The notes beneath the pieces are model-generated. The model was not told the DNA's origin, did not search any database, and saw nothing but the letters and a program-made list of their open reading frames with translations. A program made the position numbers and the translations under genes. A stretch of 64,000 nucleotides of DNA. Origin: Lunularia cruciata. Lineage: Eukaryota > Streptophyta > Marchantiopsida > Lunulariales > Lunulariaceae. The stretch lies in NCBI GenBank assembly GCA_948567375.1, contig OX419756.1:19225001-19289000 (forward strand). Reading direction: 5' to 3'. Below, one piece after another: positions 32,681 through 43,990 of the stretch; the first letter of the stretch is position 1; each line of letters starts with the position of its first letter.

Positions 32681-35444
32681 AAGCTTGGGTGAGGTATGTG
32701 AAATCCACATGTATCCCTGCTTCATAAGTCCAAAAATTAAATTCCACGGGGGTGTTATCATAGGAAGAGGAATGAGGTCCTTGATGTCAAATTCCAAGCA
32801 TGTGTGGAAATTTGTTCACATCTGCAGCACTTTTCTTTTTGTCTCTACATCAATCTGTTGTGGCCCCTTTAGATGGCTACCAACAAGTTATTGTTTGCAT
32901 TAGAGTATCTTTGGATATCTATCTTGATTGGGTGGTTGTCATATTTTGATTTGTCCAATACCTTCAACATCATTTTCCATCTAGCTTTATCCATGCTCTT
33001 CTTTCAACAAGAAATTAGATCCCTTCCTTAATCTTATCTTTTTGGCACCTTCTATTGTATAGAGATGCCTTTGTTATATAGCCACGATACTACATTAGGA
33101 GAGTTCACAAAGTTTGCATCTACCAAGGGCACATGCCAGTGAGCTCTTACTATATAGCTTCGAGAGAGACTGCAATTAGTTTTTGGTCAGGTCCCTTCCC
33201 ATCCTTTCACACTATACCTATATCTTGGCTCTTTGGAAAATGTAGTTTGAGCCATGTACACATTCACACTCAACTTAAAGAACTTGGATTGATGAGTACA
33301 AACTTATAATGCAAGGTTTGGAATCCATGAGCAATACTCACTCCCTCAGACTACCCATTAGGTTTCCAATTTCTAATAGGAAGGTTGAGGGTTTTTGGGT
33401 TCTCTTCTAGGGGCATATGAATTATATTATTTGTTCATCTCAAACACCTTGGTTTAGACTATAGCCCATGCTCATTTACTCCATAAGTTAAAGAACATAA
33501 AGATGACCTATTCCACTCTAGTACGTTGCTATTTACCTAAATCCTCTTATTTGGTACAAGTTTACCCATCCATAGATGTACTCTTGCACCACTTACATAT
33601 GTTTGATAGTACAATCCGCCACATGTTCTCTACTCTACTAGGATCGTGTAGGGTGTAGGCTACCAATTATCAGGGGTGTAGACTACAAATAGCCTTAGGA
33701 GGATGTGGTCTCATATGGTAGCAGACCATGCTATAGATTATCAAGGCACATATGCTCTAGTTGCACTCTTCCTACCCAATAGGTTCTTACACCATAGTTG
33801 TCTATTTTTTTGGAACCCATCACGACTATGGATTCAAATACTTATCATTTCCAATCATATCTTCAATTGGATCATGACTTGTTGCTAAGCCATACACACA
33901 AAAAAATTCATATTTATTGACTTTGTATCACTAGATTTTAGGAAGATACATGTATTTCTCATTGAGCATATGCACAATCACACTATTACCAAAATCATCT
34001 TTCATGCATATTTATGCAATGAAGCTAGAATTCTTTCTTGTGCAAGGAAAGGCTCTAGAGCTACCTCCATGTGTCCCTTTTGATAAAATATTTCCATTTA
34101 CATGCAAGGAGTTTACTTCAATAATCCACAAGCATTTGTGTCATCCACATCCACCACTTCTAGGGCTACCAAACCAATGCATATAGTTCTCATGATATAC
34201 AAAGCATACATTCTTACAATGTATAGTTGGCAAAGAATAGACTGAAGTCCATGCCATCTGAGATATAATGACACAAACCCTCCAATCTATACGGTTCCAA
34301 GTACAAATTGAGTGGTGGTTGGATCTACTGGGACTACATTCCTATTGTGTGAAAGTGGATATCATCACATTAATGCACAATTGACATACCTTTTTTGATG
34401 TGGTGGTTGCAAATCCACTACATGCAAAGAAATTGGCACAAGTTAGCATTCAAGCAGGAGGAACAACAACCGTTGCTAGTTGAGGAAAGGAAGACCATTA
34501 CACACCATGGCTATCCTTTAATACATTGTACTTTTGGTTATTGAGATTTTTGCGTATCATGTAGATAAGAGGGTTTATGTCATTTTAACTTGGATGACAT
34601 TTTGAACTTTAGTGTGAACCTACTACAGATCAATTTGATGGGTAGTACAGTCATTACCACTTGACTATTTCCTTAAGGAAGTAACATGAGGTTCCTTGCA
34701 GAGGAGAAGTGCTATGTCTCCCAAACCATGTTCACCTCCAAGTTTTAATGATGAGTTGCTCCCACTTTATAGCACTCTCAGGCTTTAGGCCTTGATAGAT
34801 GAGCAACATGTGCCTGTCACATCTAGAGCTCTCTCTCTCTCTCTCTACCATTATAATACACCCTTAAAATTGTGATTTGTTCAAATCTCAAATTACATTA
34901 TGTCATCCAATCCCTTCACTTATTAAGCCAACATCCGGTTATAAGACAGATTTCTCATACAAATACTTGTGGGCTTGAAGATGTCTTCCCATCTTTTTAT
35001 TATCCTACATGGTCAACTTTAGTACAATAAATATTGTGCCACCAGCCTCATGTGTTCTAATCGGTCTCAAAAAGTTGTGATCAAGTTGCGGTATGAGATT
35101 CAATGAGAATGTAGTCATTGAACAACATCACAAGCGGATTCCTTATGGATACTAGCGTTCTTTACTAAATTGAAAGTGGAAGGAAATTTGAGCAAATGTC
35201 TTGAGTGGAAGAAGATGTCAAGTTGCCAATGCTGTGGTAAATTGGAAGTCTGTGAATGTGTAAGAAACATCAATGCTAAGTAGAGTGAGAATAGGAGAAT
35301 AGAACTTTTAGAGGTTTTTAGTGACTCATATTGCTCCCATTGTAAGACACACTCTACATGTGATTGTGGGGGCCACAAGGTTTGAAGTCAGAAGTAATCC
35401 TTGGAAGGTTAGAAGTTCTATTGATAATAGCACTCCTACTAGGG
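32681..35444. other. Unassigned stretch, fragmentary
   Basis: No domain is recognised on either strand. A (CT)n microsatellite lies at 34829-34846. Minus-strand 33900-34190 and plus-strand 35160-35390 give short coding-like traces; the latter has repeated Cys pairs (SCQCCGKLEVCEC, CSHCKTHSTCDCGG), but no copy supports them. Confidence 0.35.
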
Positions 35445-36127
35445 TCTATAACACACACATTGATGCATGTATGTTCTATAGGGATATTAAGTTTGGTATT
35501 GCAAGTAGTGGAGAAGTATTACCTATATGGATTTTAGCTAATATTCTACATTAGTCATGATTAGCTAGAGTTAGTCCTAGCTAAGATAAAGGTGACCCTA
35601 TTCTAAAGGAAGGGAAATGAGTGAGCACTACTATTTTATCTTCTAGTGTATTGACTTAGTATTATTCCTAGTTATTTAACTTTGAGGAAATAGTTGAGAG
35701 CTCTTGGGCCCACAAGCCTTGTTTGTGTGGACTTTCTCTATAGTCCAAGGATAGCCCATGTGAAGGAATCCTTGACATACTTGGTAGGTGAGAATAAGAT
35801 TACTTATCCATGGAATTATTCCCATGTGCTTGGATATTCCTTTAGACTTTTTGACTTTAGCCTAATAACTTGAGTTACTCTGGTAAGTAGTAACTTTGGT
35901 GTGCAACTTTTTCACAAGTATATAAGCTAGGGGTGAGGAGGTACTCATCATTCTTTCATTTTCAACTATCTCTCTCTCATTGAGTTATTTAGTGAGCAAT
36001 GTCTTGAGACTTAGAGATGCCTTGGAGGAGTACGATGGATTTGGAGTTCCTTGCCTTCTTAGTCCATGGTGTGCTACCTTAATAGCCATCAAAGTTTCAT
36101 CCTGAATGAGAGGCAAGCCAGCTCACA
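35445..36127 (+). mobile_element. O-family LTR, apparently solo
   Basis: The stretch spans the full length of an O LTR. It starts near the decayed TCTATAACACACACATT, then ACATTAGTCATGATTAGCTAG, TTATTCCTAGTT, CACAAGTATATAAGC, and ends AGCCAGCTCACA. No O primer site follows; C4 integrase sequence begins at once. No target duplication is visible. Confidence 0.78.
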
Positions 36128-37071
36128 ATACAATGTTGATTTATATCTCATGATAAGAATACAACACTTTCTCCTTCAAGGATGTCCTTCTTCTCTATGA
36201 AAACCAAATTTATGTTCCAACCAAGGATAATCTACAACTTATGCAGCTTCAAGAGGCCCATGACTTACTAATCATTGGTCACATGGGTATGGGAAAAACT
36301 TTAGGTACCCTAGAATGTCAATAGTGGTAACTTAACATGGCATGAGAGTTTGTCTAGCCTTGTGAGAGCTACCAAAGCAACAAAGATAGTTAAACAAAAG
36401 CCAATTGGACTCCTTAAACCACTACCAATTTGATCTACCAACTGGAAACATATAAGCTTAGACCTCATCACATCTTTTCTAAAGATGAACCAAGGCCATA
36501 CAACCATCATAGTGTTTTTCGATAAGCCCAGCAAACAGATTCATTTTGCACCTACCATGGATATAGTTGATGCCCTAAAATTGGCCACATCTACCTTGAC
36601 ACCATCTTCAAGAATCATGGGATGCTAGGAGTTCTCATCTTTGATTGAGATCCTCACTTTATTGGTAGATTTAAATAAGTGCTTTTTAAACTCCTTGGTA
36701 CCAAGCTTGCATTTTCTATAGCTTATCATCCTTAAACTGATGGGTGAACAAAATGAGAAGATTGCACTTTGGAGTGTATACTACATGCTTTTGTCAACAT
36801 TCCCCACACTGATTGGGATACTTGTCTCATAACTCCAAGTTTACAATCATTCCAAGTAGGCAAGTACCAACTTTTCTCCCTTCTTCCTTAATTATGGGCA
36901 AGATCCACTTGTTCTAGATTATCTTCTTGCTCCTTTGATATCTCAAGTCCCTTCCACCTTCTTGTTCATGCTATCTAATCCTTACACCAACCTAAGTATC
37001 ATCTTCACATTGCTCAAATTCTACAAAAGCAATATGCTGATAAACATCATCATGATCTCACCTTTCAATTA
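36128..37071 (+). pseudogene. C4 integrase, main part
   Basis: VQDNLQLMQLQEAHDLLIIGHMGM (HH of the zinc module) is followed by the core (SLDLITSFLKMNQGHTTIIVF, DKPSKQIHFAPTMDIVDAL) and IFDxDPHFIGRF, then AYHP. Stops are frequent. It matches C2 20150-21065. Confidence 0.8.
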
Positions 37072-37577
37072 TGTAGAAGACCAAGGAGAGAAATAGAAGA
37101 ATGCAGAAACCATAATGGAAGATACCATTGGGATTCTCAAACAAGGTAAACTCCAAATGCCTAGCATGAGATTTGGCTTTGGTATTTATAAGGAACTTAC
37201 AAGGTTCTTGGGAGGCTTCCGACAAGCCACCTTCTTAGAGTGCAAGCTAAACTAGCCAAGAATCGTCCTTCTAGAAGTTACATACTTGGCATGCAAGGTA
37301 AGTTTCCTTCTAAAAGCCATCTACTTGGTGTGCAAGCTAAGCTTGGTACTTTCCAAGTATTAGGTTATGTGTATGCCAAGTAGGTGATTTTTAGGAGGAA
37401 GCCCAAGAAGATTCCCCTTAGAAATCACCTACTTGGTATACATGTTACCTAACACTTGGAAAGTACCAAGAAGCTTCCTAGATGCTTCTAGAATATTTTT
37501 AGAATTCTTGGCTAATTTGGCATATTTGCTAACTCATTAGCCTTTACTAACTTGTTTATAAATTCCATATTGTTACA
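37072..37577 (-). mobile_element. Solo C-family LTR inside C4 integrase
   Basis: A 506-bp C LTR in reverse orientation (plus-strand start TGTAGAAGACCAAGG, end CATATTGTTACA) splits the C4 sequence CACCTTTCAATTA / AACAAGGTGATAA, which is continuous in C2 (21074-21095). Flanking 5-mers AATTA and AACAA share three of five bases, so the target duplication is weak. Confidence 0.82.
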
Positions 37578-37843
37578 AACAAGGTGATAATACCATTTTT
37601 TCATCAAGTAACCTTCCTCTCCCATTTGATACCCAAGTTTGTAAAATTTCTCTCAATTGGATAGGTCCATCTCAGATTACTCATATCATTTCTCTCATTG
37701 CATACCAACTTGCTCTCCCTAGTTATATGTGGATCTAACATGTCTTCCATGTTTCAAAGTTAAACCTTTTGTTTCTAACCCATCTTCCTTTTCCACTTGT
37801 GTCCAACCTCCTCTTCCTCCTCCTTCCATCCCTATTGACGATC
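37578..37843 (+). pseudogene. C4 integrase C-terminus, GPY/F
   Basis: DTQVCKISLNWIGPSQITHIISLIAYQLALP and FHVSKLNLLFLTH follow the solo LTR and match C2 21120-21290. A stop lies near 37738. Confidence 0.8.
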
Positions 37844-38142
37844 ATGAGGAATATGAAGTTGATCATATCCTTGAACATCATGACATCATGAGGAATATGA
37901 AGTTGATCATATCCTTGAACATCATGACATCATGAGGAATATGAAGTTGATCATATCCTTGCACATCATGACATCCAATATGTCTGCCAATGACACACTA
38001 AATATAAGGTCCTTTGGAAAGGGTATCCCCTTCATGATACCACGTGGAGCCTCTTTCTCATCTCCACAATGCAGAACCAGCCCTACAAGAGTTCAAAGAT
38101 CCCATGGCAATGAGAACATCACCAACTGGCAAAGGGAGAATG
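37844..38142 (+). pseudogene. C4 chromodomain with 44-bp triplication
   Basis: The segment encoding HEEYEVDHILEHHDI is present three times (starts 37844, 37888, 37932). A 44-bp period shifts the frame at every unit. The remainder (KVLWKGYPLHDTTWSLFLISTMQN-like) is frameshifted. A purine tract (AAAGGGAGAATG) precedes the LTR. Confidence 0.85.
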
Positions 38143-38583
38143 TGTAATAATATGGAGTTAGTAAACAAGTTAATAAAAGCTAATGAGTTAATAGTCTAAG
38201 CTAAATATAGCAAAAGGAAGTAGAACTAGCCTAAGAAGATGCTAGATGCATCAAGAGGTTTGTAGGTAGAATATTCTAGAAGCATCCAAGAAGCTTCTTG
38301 GTGAGAAGCTTCTAGGAACTTTCCAAGGGTAGAGTAACTTGTAGACCAAGCTGCTAACTAGTTTAGCTTGTATGCCAAGTAAACGGCTAGCTTAGCTTTC
38401 ATTACAAGTAAGGAGGCTCCTAGAAGTAACCTTGGTTGGAAGCTCCTAGGGTTAATCCCAAGTTACTTATAAATACCAAGCCAAGTTCAAGTTATGCATT
38501 TGGAGTTTCACTCACTTGAGAGTCCCAATGTGATATTCTACTATGGTCTTCTATTCTCCTATCTCCCTCCTTGGTGTTTTACA
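38143..38583 (+). repeat. C4 3' LTR
   Basis: The 441-bp repeat runs from TGTAATAATATGG to GGTGTTTTACA. TATAAATA lies at 38468-38475. U3 carries a perfect three-module heat-shock-element pattern, GAATATTCTAGAA, at 38269-38281, followed by GAAGCTTC modules. Confidence 0.88.
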
Positions 38584-38589
38584 AGTAGG

Positions 38590-39190
38590 TTTCTTGGATT
38601 ACATATTAATTTATAGTAAGATGGAGTAGAACACAAGAATCATGTAAGAGAAATCTTAAGACAACTAAGACAATAGAAGTTTCGCTACAAGAAGTCCAAC
38701 TGTGCATTTTGGCAAAAGGAGTTAACTTCTTAGACCATAAGTTTTCAATAGAGGAGATCGAGATTAAACAAGAGAAAACCAAGGCCATTACCAATTGGTC
38801 TACTCCTAAGCATCCCACAAAAGTTTGAGGATTTAATGGTTTGGCATGTTTTATTGATGACTCATCCACTATCACACTCACATGGCCAAACTATTAACTA
38901 ATCTCTTAGGAAAAAAAAAAGCTTCAAGTGGACCACCAAGCAAGTAGAAATATTCAAGAAATGTAAGGAAATTATGTCTTCATGACCCATCCTCCAACCA
39001 TATGATCCTCAACTACTTTGTGTGGTTGATTTTGATGATTTTACCTTTGCAATTGGAATTGCATTGCAATAAGAATTGCCATATGGGATGTATCCCATTT
39101 TCTTTGTATCTTTGCAACTAAACATAGTTGAAATGAGTTCATTTGCTTGTTATTAAGAACAACTTGCAATGGTCTATGCAACAGAGTGAA
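38590..39190 (+). pseudogene. C5 RT end and RNase H
   Basis: Traces include EEIEIKQEKTKAITNWSTPKHPTKV, SRSHMAKLLTNLL and QPYDPQLLCVVDFDDFTFAIGIALQ, matching C2 19230-19830. The DAS motif reads DDF. Many stops are present. Confidence 0.75.
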
Positions 39191-39518
39191 CCATTGTTTC
39201 AAACCACTAGAGCACCACCATCTCATGTCTCTCATACTTCTATATTCTTATTTATGTTATTTGTAGCTTATACCAAGCCAAGTCTTATCAAATTGTTGCT
39301 CAAAAGCAATATGCTAATAAACTTTGTCGTGGTCTCACCTTTCAAATTGGCAATAAGTTCATGCTTTCTTTGAGTAACCTTCCTCTACTCCTTGATACCC
39401 AAGTTTATAACTTGCTTCTAATTGGAGGGATTCATTTGATATCATTAGATCATTTCTCTTGTTGCATACAAACTTGCACTTCTAATCACATGAAGATACA
39501 TATTATCTTCCAAGTTTT
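39191..39518 (+). pseudogene. C5 integrase C-terminus before D
   Basis: PPSHVSHTSIFLF and then LSLSNLPLLLDTQV with a GPY/F-like stretch match C2 20950-21240 and break at 39518 in the VFHVSKL block, exactly at the D LTR. Confidence 0.78.
39514..39518. repeat. Left target site duplication of D
   Basis: GTTTT precedes D and GTGTT follows it at 46130-46134, one mismatch. C4 has the unoccupied site CCATGTTTCAAAG at the same codons. Confidence 0.78.
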
Positions 39519-40274
39519 TGTAATACCAAGAGCTAGCCATATGATCTAGATGTGAAATTTGGTTTAGTAACATCTAGAATGATATATACATGATGGTCAA
39601 AATAGATCAGATAGAAGTATCACCAAAAGAGTACTTCTACTAATAGAGCAGAAACCGAAATAGACTTGAGAACCTTAGAACCAATAGCTAGACATATGAT
39701 TTAAAGGTGAGAATTGGTTTGGTAACATCTGGAAGGATGTTACACATGATGGAATAAACAGATCAGAAAGAAGTATCACCAAAAGGGGACTTCTACTGAT
39801 AGAGTAGGAATCAAAATATGCCTGAAATCTTTGAAGGCAATTTTGGAGGCCTAAACAGATGAATTAGGCCTCAAAAATGTGCCAATTCCCTTCCCCCCCC
39901 CCCACAATGTTAGAATGACTGGCCTTCCCTCCCCCCTGGTTTGTCTTGTCGAGAGCTTTCCAACGGTACCTTACATGATTCTGAGACTCCTACAAGAAGA
40001 TTCCCTAAAAGATTCCCTCCGGTCAAAGCTTGTTTGACCAACCAGATAGGACCTAGACCGACATGTCACCCATCCAAGTAAGTAATCCAAGGGTGGAGAT
40101 TGCTGACATGTCACCTATCTATGTGCCTAATCCTATGGTGGAGCTTCCTTGGAAGAGATCCTCTTTGTCTATATAATAAAGAGAAGGTGCTCCTTTTGGG
40201 CACCAAATGTTGAGTGTGTAATTTGTGTTTCTCCATTGTGTTTATCTCTTTTCTCTTCTCCTCGGAGTATTACA
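39519..40274 (+). repeat. D 5' LTR
   Basis: The 756-bp repeat runs from TGTAATACCAAGAGCTAGCC to GGAGTATTACA, with TATATAATAAAG at 40170-40181. U3 holds two diverged copies of a unit with a 155-bp period (39531 and 39686). A poly-C tract near 39893-39903 is absent from the 3' LTR. Confidence 0.92.
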
Positions 40275-40275
40275 A

Positions 40276-40287
40276 TGGTTTCAGAGC
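40276..40287 (+). promoter_or_regulatory. D primer binding site, tRNA-iMet
   Basis: TGGTTTCAGAGC starts two bases after the LTR and differs by one base from TGGTATCAGAGC. Confidence 0.87.
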
Positions 40288-40414
40288 ATGTGTCTTAGTC
40301 TAAGAGAGTGAATCACTCCTCTTGGAGGAGCACGAACTACTAAAATTGAGTAATTTGAGGTGGAGAACATAGAGTAGTTGCTAGACTTAGGAAGGACTTT
40401 AGAGAGCGGACGGG

Positions 40415-40842
40415 ATGGATGCACCGGGAGGAAAATTTCCCACACCTAGCTTTCCATTCCCGAATCCATTCCACATCAAGGTTATGTACATCCAACGTGA
40501 GCAAATGAGGGTATCGCTAGTTTATCACTTTGGCGTAGAATTCATGGACAAGGTGATGAACTCACCAAACCCGGTGATTACCTATGGTGATATATGACAG
40601 AGAATAGGATTGTAAAATCTACATTCTACTATGATGATATGGATGTGAATGTCCTAAATCCTCTCCCTTTCAACACTCAAGTAGAAATCCGTTATGTAGT
40701 GAGACCGAAAGTGATATTTAGAGATTTTGTGGTTAGAAATTTTGGCAAGGAGTATTATCAACAAATGATAGCTTTTGAGGTCCCAATGGTAGTTCCTATA
40801 GTTTGTGTGTCTTCCAGAGTGATCATATTGACTCTGTATTGA
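40415..40842 (+). pseudogene. D pre-gag reading frame, unknown function
   Basis: Two abutting frames (40415-40597, starting MDAPGGKFPTPSFPFPNPFH, and 40594-40842) are offset by one base and read like one protein of about 140 residues broken by an indel near 40595. Sequence features are VMYIQREQMRVSL, VEFMDKVMNSPNPVITYGD, then KSTFYYDDMDVN, YVVRPKVIFRDF and FGKEYYQQMIAFEVP. It lies between the primer site and gag, where chromoviruses usually have only a leader. I do not recognise a domain. Confidence 0.55.
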
Positions 40843-40875
40843 AGAAGACAGTAGCAACTGAGTGTTGCAGGAACC

Positions 40876-42000
40876 ATGGATCCGCAATTGCAAGAGCTGG
40901 TAGAAGGAATGCAAGGGATGTTAAATGAATTTTGAGAGATTATGATGACCATGGAAACATTACAAAGTCGTGCAGATCCTCAGGAACGATCAAGCCATGC
41001 AAGAAGAAGAGCTGTCTCAAAACCCAATACCTGCGACTGAAGTACTTGGAGAGGCACCTATACCTACAAACCCTATCAATGATGAAGCCACATTGCTACT
41101 CCGGATGAAGAAGACATGCAACATTGAGCCTTACAAGGGGCACTGTATGATGGGAATAGTGGAAAATTGGATCTCAAGAATGAATCTATATTTTTGATTT
41201 TTCTCAACAGAGATCATGGAGCATGCTGCAAGCGTGTTTGCATGTGGGTACTTGACCGATAAATCCCTCACATAGTATGATGCTTGGGAATGATCCATAT
41301 TGGCAAAGAGAAGAGAGGTCACATGGACATCAATGCAAGAAGGATTGTTGAAGAATTTCCAATCGGTGGATTCTGTGCAGAGGGCTGGAACCCGATTATG
41401 GGGATTGAGACAAAAAAAACAACATACAAGAGTATGTGGAGGCATTTATGGATCTACAAGTTGCAATAACCGACATGAGTCCAACAAAGGCTCTTGATAA
41501 TTTCAAATGAGGGTTAAAGGAGCGGATTCATCAAGAAGTCATGGTGCAAAATCCTTGCATGATATTTGAAGCCATTGGTTGTGCACAAAGAATAGTAGAA
41601 ACATTGGGTGGAGGTGAAGAAGTAGTTCATCTTAACATTATTGGGCAGAAATGCCACACATGGGTGGACCCGTACCAATGGAATTGGGCAACCTTTGATT
41701 TCAAGATCGAGGAGCACAAGCGCTTCAAGGAGAGCGTGGACGGGTAGAAGAACAAAGAGATGGAGTTCCACAAGGAGATGGAACTTGAGGAGATGGAACT
41801 CGAGGAGAACAACGCCATTGTTACAATTGTGGCCGTATTGGGCACATATCTACCAACTATTGCACTTGTTTCCCTAAAGGCCCTTGGCCTTCATATAGGC
41901 AATCTTTGAACAACATGGAGAGACGCATTGAAGAGGAGGAGGTGGAAAACACTTCAAAAAACAAAGATCACCAATAAATGTACCTTGTGGCCTTATTGGC
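40876..42000 (+). pseudogene. D gag
   Basis: ATG 40876 (MDPQLQELVEGMQGMLNEF) opens gag. Capsid traces include KKTCNIEPYKGH, VENWISRMNLYF and FACGYLTD. The nucleocapsid knuckle CYNCGRIGHISTNYC (41819-41863) has five residues between His and the last Cys instead of four. Several stops and frameshifts break capsid. Confidence 0.8.
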
Positions 42001-42042
42001 TCAATAAGGAAGAAGAGAAGCAAGGGAAGGAAGAAGACTGAT

Positions 42043-42390
42043 GTGCAAAGATCCCAAAAGGCAACCTCACAATTGATTGTTGTGAATGGAGTCCTAGAAG
42101 GCAATCAAGTAAGAGTATTAATCAATCCGGGAGCAACAAAGAATTTCTTATCTCGCTTTGTTACAATAAGATTGGGAATGGATCTAGAGAGAGATGGGAG
42201 TGAAGAAGTCGAGTTGCCTAACGGGCAAACAAAGAGGATTGAATCATTACCTAGATGGGTCACACTCTCTATAAGAGAATATCAAGAAGCAATTGAGTGG
42301 TGAGTGATACAATTAGCTCGTTATGATGCAATCTTAGGCATGCCATGGATGGAGCATTACAAACCTATGGTAGATTGGAGGAAGAAAGTA
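42043..42390 (+). pseudogene. D protease
   Basis: VNGVLEGNQVRVLINPGATKNF shows the retropepsin fold entry, with NPG (42124-42132) in place of DSG, so the catalytic Asp is lost. PNGQTKRI and YDAILGMPWMEHY complete the domain. A single TGA lies at 42301. Confidence 0.87.
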
Positions 42391-43290
42391 GTGAGAACCC
42401 ACCAATGGTCAATCATTGGGGTTAAAGAAAAATCACCTAGGCAGGATCTGCCTCTATATGTCATGGGGACGAAAACTGTCTATAAGACCGATAGATGTTT
42501 CATGGGTCTAATAAGAGAAGTCCAGAGTGCACAACTCGATGGAAAAATTCATGAGAAATTGAAGGCTGTGGTAGATGAATTTCAAGATGTCTTTCCCGAT
42601 GATCTACCCTCAGGATTACCACCAAAAAGGAGAGTAGATCATAAAATTGAGACGCTCTCGGGGAAGACACCTCCTTGTAAGGCCCCATATCGCCTATCAC
42701 CTCATGAGTTGGAGGAGTGTTAGACTGAAATTGATGAGATGCTACAGAAGGGGTTCATCCAACCTAGCGTATCACTTTATGGGGCTCCTATCTTGTTTGT
42801 CAAGAAGAGCAATGGTACAATGCGCATGTGCATTGACTATCAAGGTCTCAATCAACAAATAGTGAAAAACAAATACCCCTTACCTTGCATGGATGACCTA
42901 TTTGATCAACTCCATGGAGCAAAATACTTCACCAAATTGGACTTGCAGAGTGGTTATAATCAAATCCAAATTGTAGAGGAGGATGTGTACAAAATTGCCT
43001 TTCGAACCAGGTATGGCCACTTTGAGTATATTGTGATGCCTTTTGGCCTCACCAATGCACCTGCCACTTTCATGAGTCTAATGAATGACATATTTTGTCC
43101 ATACTTGGATAAGTTTATTATTGTCTTCTTGGATGATATCTTAGTATCCAGTAGCACGATGACGGAAAACAAATAACATCTACGAGAGGTCCTCAAGATT
43201 CTAAGACAGAATCTATTGTACGCCAAAATCTCAAAGTGCAAGTTTGGCAAGTCTGAAGTAGCCTACTTGGGGCATAGAGTAAGTGTAGAG
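42391..43290 (+). pseudogene. D reverse transcriptase
   Basis: FQDVFPDDLPSGLPPKRRVDH, then [76 protein letters not shown] and IIVFLDDIL are present in one frame. The FLDD box at 43126-43137 is intact. In-frame stops stand at 42721 and 43174. Confidence 0.92.
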
Positions 43291-43990
43291 GGCATTCAGT
43301 ATTGATGGATAAAATAGAGGTCATTCAAAAATAGAGTGCCCCAGAAGATCAGACTCAACTGAAGAGCTTCTTGGGGTTGACGGGATTCTATCGTAGATTT
43401 TTCAAGGACTTCTCCAAGGTTGCACAGCCTTTAACGGCACTACTTGGCAAGGGGAAGAAGTGGACATGGAGAACCGCACAAGAGTTGGCCTTTCAAGAAT
43501 TGAAAGCCGCCTTGCTACATGCACCAATCTTGAAGTGGTATGACCCAAAATGTCCAATCAAGTTGGCTATAGATGCATCAGGTGTAGGAATAGGAGCAGA
43601 CCTACAACAAGAGTGGCATGACGGATGGCATCCAATTGCATATCTCTCTCAAAATTTTTTATCGGCAGAGCGCAACTACCACACCACAGAATGAGAAGAG
43701 CTAGCCATCGTTCTAGCAACCAAGCATTGGAAGCACTATTTGGGTGAGAAGGCATTTGTAGTAGAGATAGACCACAAACCTCTAGTCTACCTCAAGACGC
43801 AAAAGGATCTATCTTGTCACCAGATTTGGTGGGTAGAGTGGCGACAATGCTTCAACATGACAATCACCTACGTGGAAGGGAATAAGCAACTTGTAGATGC
43901 ATTCACCTGCATGCCAATGGCAAACAACTTGGTGGCAAAGGTTAAGATTAACCCTGAATTTTGGTCAGAGATTCTGGCTGCTACAAAAAC
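43291..43990 (+). pseudogene. D RNase H
   Basis: FLGLTGFYRRFFKDFS and TALLGKGKKWTW are followed by IKLAIDASGVGIGADLQQ, WHPIAYLSQNFLSAERNYHTTE, ELAIVLATKHWKHYL, IDHKPLVYLKTQKDL and YVEGNKQLVDAFTCMP. Catalytic DAS, E and D positions are kept, though DALSR reads DAFTC. One frameshift upstream and one stop after TTE are visible. Confidence 0.9.

Larger units (their letters stand above)
36128..38583 (+). mobile_element. C4: 3' half of a chromovirus
   Basis: Starting in the zinc-binding part of integrase, it continues through integrase, an inserted solo C LTR (37072-37577), GPY/F module and chromodomain to a complete 3' LTR. All 5' parts are missing. It abuts C5 at its right end. Confidence 0.86.

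Noticed and set aside
34829-34846. (CT)n microsatellite
   Set aside because: Ordinary simple repeat with no adjoining structure.
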